Source: Fimenecus sp045631225 (GTDB taxonomy: Bacteria > Bacillota > Clostridia > Oscillospirales > Acutalibacteraceae). From it: 25,809 bases of DNA. The notes under the pieces were generated by a model. The model had not been told where the DNA came from. It saw only the letters and a list, made by a program, of their open reading frames with translations, and did not search any database. The DNA lies in assembly GCA_045631225.1 (NCBI GenBank), contig JAZQUG010000046.1, forward strand, positions 1-25,809, in the 5' to 3' direction. Positions 16,880 to 23,762 of this stretch are shown in pieces (within the stretch, counting starts at the first letter, position 1; every line of letters begins with the position of its first letter). The position numbers and the translations under genes are program-made.

Positions 16880-17593
16880 ATGCTTAACAAAGAATTGTTT
16901 TATGAGACAATCAAACCATTTGAAATAGATGTTGACGAATCTGCGTTTAACAGACTTGATAAGTTTGCAGAAATGCTTATTGAAACTAATAAAAGCTTTA
17001 ATCTTACTGCAATAAAAGAACCTGATGATGTAACAGTAAAGCATTTTGCAGATTGTCTTGCAATTTTTAAATATGTGGATATTCCTGAAAACACAAAAAT
17101 AATTGATGTAGGTACAGGGGCCGGTTTTCCCGGACTTGTGTTGAAACTTTTCAGACCTGATATTCAGATGACTTTCCTTGATAGTACAAAGAAGAAGTTA
17201 GGTTTTATTGAAAGTGTTTTAAATGAATGTGGTGTTTCGGGAGAAATTCTTCATATGAGAGCTGAAGAAGCAGCTCAACTTTCAAAATATCGGGAAAAAT
17301 TTGATTTTGCAACTGCTCGTGCTGTTGCTGCATTACCTGTGCTTTCTGAATATTGTCTCCCATTTGTAAAGGTTGGAGGAACATTTATTTCTATGAAATC
17401 TGCTGAAAGTAATGAAGAAATAAGTGAAGGAAAAAAGGCAATCGGTATTCTTGGTGGAAATATTAAGGAAGATATAGTGTTTGATTTAGTCGAAAATATG
17501 CCTCGTAGAATTATTATGATTAAAAAGAATTCGCAGACTCCGACAAAATATCCTCGACCATCTGCACAAATCTCCAAAAAACCAATTAAATAA
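16880..17593 (+). CDS. rsmG: 16S rRNA (guanine(527)-N7)-methyltransferase RsmG
   Basis: RsmG (GidB) methylates G527 of 16S rRNA using S-adenosylmethionine. The 237-residue product has the SAM-binding IDVGTGAGFPGL, the TFLDSTKKKLGF acidic strand and the FATARAVAALPVL region typical of the family. It starts 23 bases after mnmG, the usual order, with a weak GAGG site. Its C-terminus (TPTKYPRPSAQISKKPI) is the conserved ending, so the gene is complete. Confidence 0.96.
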   Translation: MLNKELFYETIKPFEIDVDESAFNRLDKFAEMLIETNKSFNLTAIKEPDDVTVKHFADCLAIFKYVDIPENTKIIDVGTGAGFPGLVLKLFRPDIQMTFLDSTKKKLGFIESVLNECGVSGEILHMRAEEAAQLSKYREKFDFATARAVAALPVLSEYCLPFVKVGGTFISMKSAESNEEISEGKKAIGILGGNIKEDIVFDLVENMPRRIIMIKKNSQTPTKYPRPSAQISKKPIK

Positions 17594-17602
17594 AGACGAA
17601 AA

Positions 17603-17639
17603 CCGTTGATATATAAGGGATTTTAACGAACGGATTTTC
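17603..17639 (+). terminator. Possible weak terminator after rsmG
   Basis: CCGTT (17603-17607) can pair with AACGG (17629-17633), and ATTTTCTTT follows. The stem is short and the loop long, so this is a weak call. Confidence 0.3.
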
Positions 17640-17669
17640 TTTACAAAATGACCTCTGTGGTGCTATGAT
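17640..17669 (+). promoter_or_regulatory. Sigma-A promoter for noc
   Basis: TTTACA (17640-17645), an 18-base spacer and TATGAT (17664-17669) lie 37 bases before the noc start, which has its own GCGGAGG site. This gives noc a transcription start separate from rsmG. Confidence 0.62.
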
Positions 17670-17705
17670 TTAGTCAAGGACAAGCACTGCGGAGGTTTTG
17701 ATTTT

Positions 17706-18536
17706 ATGAGAAAGCATACTTACGACAAGATAAAAACGGAAAATAAAATCTTATCAATCCCGCAAGGTGACATTCTCCCAAATCCTAATCAACCAAGAAG
17801 ACGGTTTGATTATGATGAACTTGAGGGACTTGCTCAGAGCATTCGTGCAAACGGAATTTTACAACCATTGTTAGTCAGAAATCTTGAAAATGGAAAATAT
17901 GAGTTGATTGCAGGTGAACGAAGACTTCGTGCCGCAAGACTTATCGGGCTGACTAAAGTGCCATGTATAATAAATGATATTTCTGAATCAGATTCTGCAG
18001 TGTTTGCTGTGATAGAAAACTTACAAAGACAAAATCTTGACTATTTTGAAGAAGCAGAGGCTCTGGCACTTCTTATAAGTGATTACAGAATGAGTCAGGA
18101 AGAGCTTTGTAAAAAGCTTGGTAAAGCACAATCCACACTTTCCAATAAGTTAAGATTGTTGAAGCTTAATGAAGAAATGAGATATAAGATATCTCGTGCA
18201 GGACTTTCGGAAAGACACGCAAGAGCCCTCCTCTCCCTAACTGATGAAGTTCAACGAGCAAGAGCGTTGTCAATAATCATTGACAGACATCTTACTGTAA
18301 ATGAAAGTGAAGCTCTGATTGAACAGATGCTTCGAAAGAATGAAGCACCAAAAAGACAAATTCTCAAAGGTTTTAAAGACATTCGGATTTTTATAAATAC
18401 ATTAAACAATGCAGTTGATGCTATCCGTAGAGCAGGAATTGATGCTGATTCGGTAAAAACTGAAACAGATGAATATGTTGAATATATTGTGAGAATTCCA
18501 AAGCTCGAGGATAAACCAATAGCAGTTAACCAATAA
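17706..18536 (+). CDS. noc: Nucleoid occlusion protein Noc (ParB-family CTPase)
   Basis: Noc is a ParB paralogue that binds its own sites and stops division over the nucleoid. It has the CTP-binding motif G70-E-R-R73, the second CTPase motif ENLQRQNLDYFEEAE, a helix-turn-helix, and a C-terminal dimer domain (DIRIFINTLNNAVDAIRRAG) like that of Noc. The four DNA-specificity positions known to separate Noc from ParB read Q142, K148, K153 and R170 (AQSTLSNKLRLLK and LSERHARAL), the Noc set. The N-terminus (MRKHTYDKIKTENK) shows no amphipathic membrane helix like the FSRFFG start of B. subtilis Noc. Location after rsmG and before parA is standard. Confidence 0.9.
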   Translation: MRKHTYDKIKTENKILSIPQGDILPNPNQPRRRFDYDELEGLAQSIRANGILQPLLVRNLENGKYELIAGERRLRAARLIGLTKVPCIINDISESDSAVFAVIENLQRQNLDYFEEAEALALLISDYRMSQEELCKKLGKAQSTLSNKLRLLKLNEEMRYKISRAGLSERHARALLSLTDEVQRARALSIIIDRHLTVNESEALIEQMLRKNEAPKRQILKGFKDIRIFINTLNNAVDAIRRAGIDADSVKTETDEYVEYIVRIPKLEDKPIAVNQ

Positions 18537-18552
18537 ATTTTGGTAAAACCAC

Positions 18553-18662
18553 TTATATCCCCCGATATAATGTGTTTTTATAAATGTGGCGAAAGCCACT
18601 CCATATCCTTCTCTTTCACACCCCACATCCACAGCGAAAGGCTCCTCGTAAGAGGGGTCTTT
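18553..18662. repeat. Three successive hairpins between noc and the CAP gene
   Basis: Three small palindromes stand in a row: TTATATC-CCCC-GATATAA (18553-18570), GTGGC with a GAAA-type loop and GCCAC near 18586-18600, and an 11-bp stem AAAGGCTCCTC-GTAA-GAGGGGTCTTT (18637-18662). The last could end noc transcription, although its T-run is short. Sequence between them is pyrimidine-rich. The pattern resembles an intergenic repeat element or a structured RNA, but no second copy is in the window. Confidence 0.6.
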
Positions 18663-18683
18663 TGCGTTGCTTAAAATTAATAC

Positions 18684-18712
18684 TTGCATTTTTTGTCGAA
18701 ATGTGGTAAAAT
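18684..18712 (+). promoter_or_regulatory. Sigma-A promoter for the CAP-domain gene
   Basis: TTGCAT (18684-18689), a 17-base spacer and TAAAAT (18707-18712) lie about 42 bases before the chosen start. The spacer includes TGTCGAAAT, close to the origin repeat, probably by chance. Confidence 0.65.
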
Positions 18713-18753
18713 TATTAGGCTTTTTTGTTCGGAAAGGTATGAAAGGTGATATT

Positions 18754-19602
18754 TTGAAAAAATTTGTATCTATATTTCTTGCAACTGTTATGATGGCGTC
18801 AAGTGTTATTATGGCATTTGCGAAACCTATTTTAAAAGGTGACACAAATGGTGACGGAAAAATTACAGCTATGGATTCCCGAAACATTTTATTAGTTGTT
18901 ACAGGTAAAAAAACAATTTCAAAAGACGAAAGAATATATTATGATGTTAATGACAGTGGACTCATAACAGCAATAGATGCTCGAATGGTGTTGAGAATGG
19001 TAGTAGGTTTAGAAGAAGAGATAACTGTTGAAGAATCTACTACAAAAGAACCTGTTACAGAAGAGCCAACAACAAAAGAACCTGTTACGGAAGAACCAAC
19101 TACACAAAAACCTGTAACAGAAGAAATTTCTGAAAAAGAAAGAATGATGAGAGTACTTGAAGCAGAGTTTCTCAGACTTGTAAATGAAGAAAGAGTCAGA
19201 AACAACAGAGGAGAATTAAAAGTAAATGAAATTCTCCATAAGGCAGCAAGACTCAGAGCAGTTGAATGTCTTGAAAAATTCAGCCATACAAGACCAAACG
19301 GAGAATCTTATAAATCAATATTAAAAGGTGACCTGGCATATGATTGGGAGCATATAAGTGAGAATATAGCGTGGTTTTATGAATCACCATATTCTGTAAC
19401 CGATTGGACTAAGGTTTTAACAGATGCTGATATGAAAGCTTTTGCAAAGGATTTCTTTTATAAGTTTAAAAACAGCAGTGTTCATTACGAAAACATTTTA
19501 TTCAGAGATTTTACTGAAACAGGCTTTGGCGTTGTAATTAAAATAACTGATAGTGGTACATTAAAAGTAGCATGTAGTCAGCTTTTCGGAACACCGGCAT
19601 AA
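18754..19602 (+). CDS. Secreted dockerin-like/CAP-domain protein
   Basis: This predicted exported protein has 282 residues. It begins with a signal peptide (LKKFVSIFLATVMMASSVIMAFA) cleaved near AFA-KP. Next comes a dockerin-like pair of calcium-loop repeats (GDTNGDGKITAMDSRNILL and YDVNDSGLITAIDARMVLR), then a low-complexity T/E/P linker with repeats of TTKEPVTEEP, then a CAP (SCP/PR-1) domain with LVNEERVRNNRGELKVNEIL, FSHTRPNG, ISENIAW and a late HYENIL. I chose TTG 18754 because AAAGGTGA precedes it and the signal peptide starts there; ATG 18739 is the alternative. Dockerins bind cohesins in cellulosomes, but this pair is divergent and cohesin binding is unproven. Its place between noc and parA is unusual. 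Confidence 0.85.
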   Translation: MKKFVSIFLATVMMASSVIMAFAKPILKGDTNGDGKITAMDSRNILLVVTGKKTISKDERIYYDVNDSGLITAIDARMVLRMVVGLEEEITVEESTTKEPVTEEPTTKEPVTEEPTTQKPVTEEISEKERMMRVLEAEFLRLVNEERVRNNRGELKVNEILHKAARLRAVECLEKFSHTRPNGESYKSILKGDLAYDWEHISENIAWFYESPYSVTDWTKVLTDADMKAFAKDFFYKFKNSSVHYENILFRDFTETGFGVVIKITDSGTLKVACSQLFGTPA

Positions 19603-19609
19603 TATATAT

Positions 19610-19643
19610 GAGACATTGAGAAAAATACTCGATGTCTCTTTTT
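19610..19643 (+). terminator. Rho-independent terminator after the CAP gene
   Basis: An 11-bp stem (GAGACATTGAG/CTCGATGTCTC, one G-T pair) with a seven-base A-rich loop is followed by TTTTT. It isolates the CAP gene from parA. The parS site begins at its end. Confidence 0.9.
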
Positions 19644-19658
19644 GTTTCACGTGAAACA
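19643..19658. promoter_or_regulatory. Perfect parS site upstream of parA
   Basis: TGTTTCACGTGAAACA is the exact 16-bp Firmicutes parS palindrome, the ParB loading site. It lies about 145 bases before parA, so the locus could also be autoregulated. Confidence 0.95.
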
Positions 19659-19733
19659 TTCTAAAAAAGTAATTGGAAAATGTTATAAAAATGTAAAAAA
19701 TCGTTATTTATACTTTTATTTTTAAAAACAATG

Positions 19734-19742
19734 TGATATACT
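19734..19742 (+). promoter_or_regulatory. Possible extended -10 promoter for parA
   Basis: TGATATACT fits an extended -10 (TGnTATAAT-like) about 60 bases before the parA start. The -35 at the right distance (TTTTAT) is poor, so this is tentative. Confidence 0.45.
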
Positions 19743-19804
19743 TATGTAAAATCGGGTAATGGGGCATATATAAATGCTCGTTTTACTGTTTTGGAGTGGA
19801 ATTT

Positions 19805-20572
19805 TTGGCAAAGGTTGTTTCAATTATTAACCAAAAAGGCGGTGTAGGAAAAACTACAACTGCCGTAAGCCTTGCAGCCGCAGTGGGTGCAAAGGGACAT
19901 AAAGTGCTGCTTGCAGATATTGACCCACAGGGTAATTCTACAAGTGGATTCGGCATAAGCAAGAGAAAAATTGGTTTTTCTTCATATGATGTTCTTGTTA
20001 AGGATATTAATGCTAACGATGCTGTCGTTAAAACACAGTTTAAGAATGTAGATATTTTACCTGCATCTCTTAATCTTGCAGGTGCAGAAGTTGAGCTTAT
20101 CGACCTTGAAAAGAGAGAAACTCGTTTGAAAATAGCAGTAGCTCAGCTTTATGACAAATATGATTATATATTTTTTGATTGTCCACCATCATTGGGACTT
20201 ATTACAATCAATGCCTTAACAGCATCTGATACGTTTTTGGTTCCTGTTCAATGTGAATTCTATGCACTTGAGGGACTTGCACAGCTTATGGCAACAGTCC
20301 GTCAGGTAAAAAGACTTTATAATCCTCATATTGACCTTGAGGGTGTATTACAGACAATGTATGACGGAAGACTTAATCTTACTCAACAGGTTGTTACGGA
20401 AATCAAGAAGTTTTTTCCTAATAAGGTTTATAAAACAACGATTCCGAGAAACGTAAGATTATCAGAGGCTCCATCATTTGGTGAGCCTATTATATATTTT
20501 GATAAGAATTCAAAAGGTGCAATAGCTTATATGGATTTTGCAGAGGAATTTTTGTCACAGCAGAAGCGATGA
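19805..20572 (+). CDS. parA: Chromosome partitioning ATPase ParA (Soj)
   Basis: ParA/Soj is a deviant Walker ATPase that works with ParB-parS in origin segregation and, in B. subtilis, also controls DnaA. The 255-residue product has KGGVGKTTTAVS (deviant Walker A with the signature lysine), the DIDPQGNSTSG motif and IFFDCPPSLGLIT. I chose the TTG at 19805, giving MAKVVSIINQKGGVGK, because GGAGTGG is five bases upstream. A GTG at 19796 inside that site is less likely. The short N-terminus is that of a chromosomal ParA. ParB follows after 9 bases. Confidence 0.96.
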   Translation: MAKVVSIINQKGGVGKTTTAVSLAAAVGAKGHKVLLADIDPQGNSTSGFGISKRKIGFSSYDVLVKDINANDAVVKTQFKNVDILPASLNLAGAEVELIDLEKRETRLKIAVAQLYDKYDYIFFDCPPSLGLITINALTASDTFLVPVQCEFYALEGLAQLMATVRQVKRLYNPHIDLEGVLQTMYDGRLNLTQQVVTEIKKFFPNKVYKTTIPRNVRLSEAPSFGEPIIYFDKNSKGAIAYMDFAEEFLSQQKR

Positions 20573-20581
20573 GGTGAAGGA

Positions 20582-21442
20582 ATGGCAAAAAAAGGCGGAT
20601 TAGGCAGAGGTATGGACGCTCTCTTCCTTGATAATTCAGCAGAAGAAAACGGAAATGCCGGAACCATATTAAATATCAACGAAATTGAGCCTAACAGAAA
20701 TCAGCCAAGAAAAAATTTCAGTGAAAACGGACTTGAGGAACTTGCAAAGAGTATTGAGCAGAATGGTATTATTCAGCCAATCCTTGTAAGACCAATGTCA
20801 GACGGTAGTTATCAGCTGATTGCAGGTGAACGTCGTTGGCGTGCAGCGAGAATGGCAGGACTTCATGAAGTTCCTGTAACAATAAGAGAAATGAGTGACG
20901 AAGAAGCAAGTGTATTTGCTCTTATCGAAAATCTTCAGCGTGAGGATTTAAGTCCGGTTGAAGAAGCAGAAGGTCTGAAATCACTTATTGAGTCTTATGG
21001 ATTTACACAGGAAGAGGCTGCAGACAGAGTCGGAAAATCAAGAACTGCAGTTACAAATACATTAAGATTGCTTAAGCTCCCCTCACCTGTTCTTCAGATA
21101 TTGGGTGAAGGAAAGATTACAGCAGGTCATGCAAGAGCATTATTAGGACTTGATGATGAAAAGGAAATGCTGAGAATAGCACAGGCAACAGTTGCTCAGG
21201 AGTTATCAGTTCGTCAGGTTGAAAAAATGGTTAAATACGCTGCACAGGGCGAAAAACCAAAACCTAAAAAGCGTGACAAAAAGCGAGATAAGTATTATGA
21301 CGAGGTTGAAATCGCTCTTACAAATATACTTGGCAGAAAAGTTAAAGTTTATTTGTCACCATCAGGGCATAAAGGAACTCTTGAATTTGAGTTCTTTGGT
21401 AAAGAAGATTTGACAAAACTCGCAAAAGAATTCGATAAATAA
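20582..21442 (+). CDS. parB: Chromosome partitioning CTPase ParB (Spo0J)
   Basis: ParB loads as a CTP-dependent clamp at parS and spreads. The 286-residue protein begins with KKGGLGRGMDALF, the conserved segment that stimulates ParA. The CTP site G82-E-R-R is present with ENLQREDLSPVEEAE. The helix-turn-helix carries parS-type residues R154, T160 and G182 (GKSRTAVTNTLRLL and ITAGHARAL); position 165 is Lys, as in Noc. A basic linker (KPKPKKRDKKRDK) precedes the C-terminal dimer domain. It is 9 bases after parA and 12 bases before serS, suggesting one operon. Confidence 0.96.
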   Translation: MAKKGGLGRGMDALFLDNSAEENGNAGTILNINEIEPNRNQPRKNFSENGLEELAKSIEQNGIIQPILVRPMSDGSYQLIAGERRWRAARMAGLHEVPVTIREMSDEEASVFALIENLQREDLSPVEEAEGLKSLIESYGFTQEEAADRVGKSRTAVTNTLRLLKLPSPVLQILGEGKITAGHARALLGLDDEKEMLRIAQATVAQELSVRQVEKMVKYAAQGEKPKPKKRDKKRDKYYDEVEIALTNILGRKVKVYLSPSGHKGTLEFEFFGKEDLTKLAKEFDK

Positions 21443-21454
21443 GGTGGAATAAAG

Positions 21455-22741
21455 ATGTTAGACATTAAATTTTTAAGAACTAACCCTGATGTGGTTAAGG
21501 AAAATATTAAGAAGAAGTTTCAGGATGATAAGCTTCCTTTGGTTGACAAGGTAATCGAGCTTGATGCAGAATACAGAGCTGCAAAAGGCAGAGCAGACGA
21601 GCTTCGCGGTCTCCGTAATTCTGTAAGTAAGGAAATCGGCGGACTTATGGCACAAGGTAAGCGTGAAGAAGCAGAAGTAGTTAAGCAGAAGGTTAAGGAT
21701 ATGGCTGACGAGCTGGCTTCTCTTCAGGTAAAAGAAGGCGAATTAGAAGCAGAAATCAGAAAGATAATGCTTGTAATTCCTAATATTATTGACGACAGCG
21801 TTCCAATCGGTAAGGACGACAGTGAAAATGTTGAAATTCAGCGTTACGGTGACCCTGTAACACCTGATTTTGAAGTACCATACCACGTTGACATTATGGA
21901 AAACCTTAATGGTATCGACCTTGATTCAGCAAGAAAGACAAGTGGTAACGGTTTCTATTACCTCTGTGGTGATATTGCAAGATTACATTCAGCAATCCTC
22001 TCTTATGCAAGAGATTTTATGATTGACACAGGCTTTACTTATTATATTCCACCATTTATGATTCGTAGCGATGTTGTAACAGGCGTTATGAGCTTTGCTG
22101 AAATGGAAAATATGATGTATAAGATTGAGGGTGAAGACCTTTATCTTATCGGTACAAGTGAACATTCAATGATTGGTAAGTTTATTGATACATTCACTCC
22201 TGAAAATGAGCTTCCGAAGACACTTACAAGTTATTCACCATGTTTCCGTAAGGAAGTTGGTGCACACGGTATTGAAGAACGTGGTGTATATAGAATCCAT
22301 CAGTTTGAAAAACAGGAAATGATAGTCGTATGTAAGCCTGAAGAAAGCATGAAGTGGTACGATGTGCTTTGGCAGAATTCAGTAGACTTCTTCCGTTCAC
22401 TTGACATTCCTGTAAGAACACTTGAATGTTGTTCAGGTGACTTGGCTGACTTGAAGGTAAAGAGCTGTGACGTTGAAGCTTGGAGTCCTCGTCAGCAGAA
22501 GTATTTTGAAGTTGGTTCTTGTTCAAACCTTGGTGATGCACAGGCAAGACGTCTTGGTATCAGGGTTAAAGGTAAGGACGGCAACTATTTCGCACATACA
22601 CTTAATAATACAGTAGTTGCACCACCAAGAATGTTGATTGCATTCCTGGAAAACAACTTAAATGAAGATGGAAGCGTAAACATTCCAAAAGCATTGCAGC
22701 CATATATGGGTGGCGTTGAAAAAATCGTTCCTAAGAGATAA
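21455..22741 (+). CDS. serS: Serine-tRNA ligase
   Basis: SerS charges tRNA-Ser with serine. It has the N-terminal coiled-coil tRNA-binding arm (about residues 25-105) and a class II catalytic core: TSEH for serine, motif 2 CFRKEVGAHG..RGVYRIHQF, and FEVGSCSNLGDAQARRL. Motif 3 reads HTLNNTVVAPPRMLIAFLENN, which differs from the HTLNGSGLAVGRTL form of E. coli and B. subtilis but keeps the arginine. The length (428 residues) is standard. AAGGTGGA precedes the ATG. It is 12 bases after parB, and no T-box leader fits. It is the last gene with the codon style of the first 22.7 kb. Confidence 0.96.
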   Translation: MLDIKFLRTNPDVVKENIKKKFQDDKLPLVDKVIELDAEYRAAKGRADELRGLRNSVSKEIGGLMAQGKREEAEVVKQKVKDMADELASLQVKEGELEAEIRKIMLVIPNIIDDSVPIGKDDSENVEIQRYGDPVTPDFEVPYHVDIMENLNGIDLDSARKTSGNGFYYLCGDIARLHSAILSYARDFMIDTGFTYYIPPFMIRSDVVTGVMSFAEMENMMYKIEGEDLYLIGTSEHSMIGKFIDTFTPENELPKTLTSYSPCFRKEVGAHGIEERGVYRIHQFEKQEMIVVCKPEESMKWYDVLWQNSVDFFRSLDIPVRTLECCSGDLADLKVKSCDVEAWSPRQQKYFEVGSCSNLGDAQARRLGIRVKGKDGNYFAHTLNNTVVAPPRMLIAFLENNLNEDGSVNIPKALQPYMGGVEKIVPKR

Positions 22742-22748
22742 GTAACCA

Positions 22749-22764
22749 TGTTTCTCATGAAACA
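22749..22764. promoter_or_regulatory. Degenerate parS-like site after serS
   Basis: TGTTTCTCATGAAACA keeps both parS arms but differs from TGTTTCACGTGAAACA at two central positions. It could be a weak ParB site or a decayed one. It sits exactly where codon use changes. Confidence 0.5.
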
Positions 22765-22799
22765 TAGCGTAGAATAAGATGAAGAGAGGGGGGACTGAT

Positions 22800-23684
22800 A
22801 TGCACAGCTATCTGAGGGCAATTGGATTTTCTGATTTGCAAAAAAGTGAATGGAAAGATATTCTGAATGAAGTCATTTGTGATTATGACGAAAAGCATGT
22901 GATGGAAAAAGATGATTTGACAACCTTTGTTGAAATGTCAAAATATTATGGCGTTGACATGGGAATTACCGTATGTGGGGAAATGGATGAAAATGACAAG
23001 TTTGTGATGGAATATGCGTTTCCTTATTTCAGAGGTTCCAAAGTGACAACGACAGAAGATGTGTATATAGAGCGTAGGTCGGAAAAGGAATCTTATTTGG
23101 GTGCTTGTGAAGATATGCGCATTGGTGTCACTCTCATCTTTTATCTTGCAAATGCGGGAAGTTTTTTAAAAGAGCAGTACAAGGAACATTTGGAACGAAC
23201 AACGACGTCAGTCTCAATTTCAGGATTGTCGATGGATGGGAAAATTATTTTGCCGATTCAAAAGGATCCGTTGCAAGTGGATGCACAGAGATTAAAACAG
23301 CAGAAAAGAGAAGAAATCATAGACAGTATCGAATCCGAAGAAGAGGCAAGTGCCTTTTGGGAAAAGATTACCAAGGAAGATTTTCAGGAATACACCAAAC
23401 TCCACAAGAAAATGATGGAGAGTGATATTCTGACCATTGTGGATACATATTTTATACCATATGGCATGGAATGTGACAGATACAATGTTCTTGGAGAAAT
23501 TACGGATGTGACGAAGGTTCAGAATTTTGGTACAAGGGAATCGGTGTATCAGATGTCTATTTTGTGTAATGATTTGGAATTTGATGTTTGCATCAATGAA
23601 AATGATTTGCTGGGAGAACCACAGGTGGGAAGACGATTTAAGGGTGTCATTTGGGCACAGGGAAATCTTCAGTTTGTGGAATAA
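22800..23684 (+). CDS. DUF3881 family protein of unknown function
   Basis: A 294-residue soluble protein starting MHSYLRAIGFSDLQ. This start and the FPYFRGS and ERRSEKESYLGACED segments match my memory of DUF3881, a family found mainly in Lachnospiraceae. No membrane segment, signal peptide or catalytic motif is visible; charged helices dominate residues 150-215. I chose the ATG at 22800, which has GAGAGGGGGG six bases upstream; an ATG at 22779 lies within that leader. Its leucine codons are mostly TTG (about 10 of 21) with few CTT, while serS next door is CTT-rich. It converges on the M81 gene. Function unknown. Confidence 0.75.
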   Translation: MHSYLRAIGFSDLQKSEWKDILNEVICDYDEKHVMEKDDLTTFVEMSKYYGVDMGITVCGEMDENDKFVMEYAFPYFRGSKVTTTEDVYIERRSEKESYLGACEDMRIGVTLIFYLANAGSFLKEQYKEHLERTTTSVSISGLSMDGKIILPIQKDPLQVDAQRLKQQKREEIIDSIESEEEASAFWEKITKEDFQEYTKLHKKMMESDILTIVDTYFIPYGMECDRYNVLGEITDVTKVQNFGTRESVYQMSILCNDLEFDVCINENDLLGEPQVGRRFKGVIWAQGNLQFVE

Positions 23685-23700
23685 TTGAAATAAATGAGTT

Positions 23701-23750
23701 AAAAAACGTTCAGGGAAGGCGTCTTGCGAGGTCTCCTCTGAACGTTTTTT
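23701..23750. terminator. Bidirectional terminator between convergent genes
   Basis: The arms AAAAAACGTTCAG (23701-23713) and CTGAACGTTTTTT (23738-23750) pair perfectly, with T-runs on both strands. It serves the DUF3881 gene on the plus strand and the M81 gene on the minus strand. Confidence 0.93.
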
Positions 23751-23762
23751 TGGCACTTGTAC

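Noticed and set aside
17075..17083. TGTGGATAT in rsmG (and TGTGGATAC in DUF3881) as classical DnaA boxes
   Set aside because: These are single near-matches inside coding sequence, far from the origin spacer and not clustered.
18402..18887. 161-codon minus-strand reading frame
   Set aside because: It covers the end of noc, the hairpins, the CAP promoter and the CAP signal peptide on the opposite strand; no homology is recognised.
19030..19125. Short repeated units suggesting a CRISPR or other repeat array
   Set aside because: They are in-frame codons for the TTKEPVTEEP linker of the CAP protein; units adjoin without spacers.
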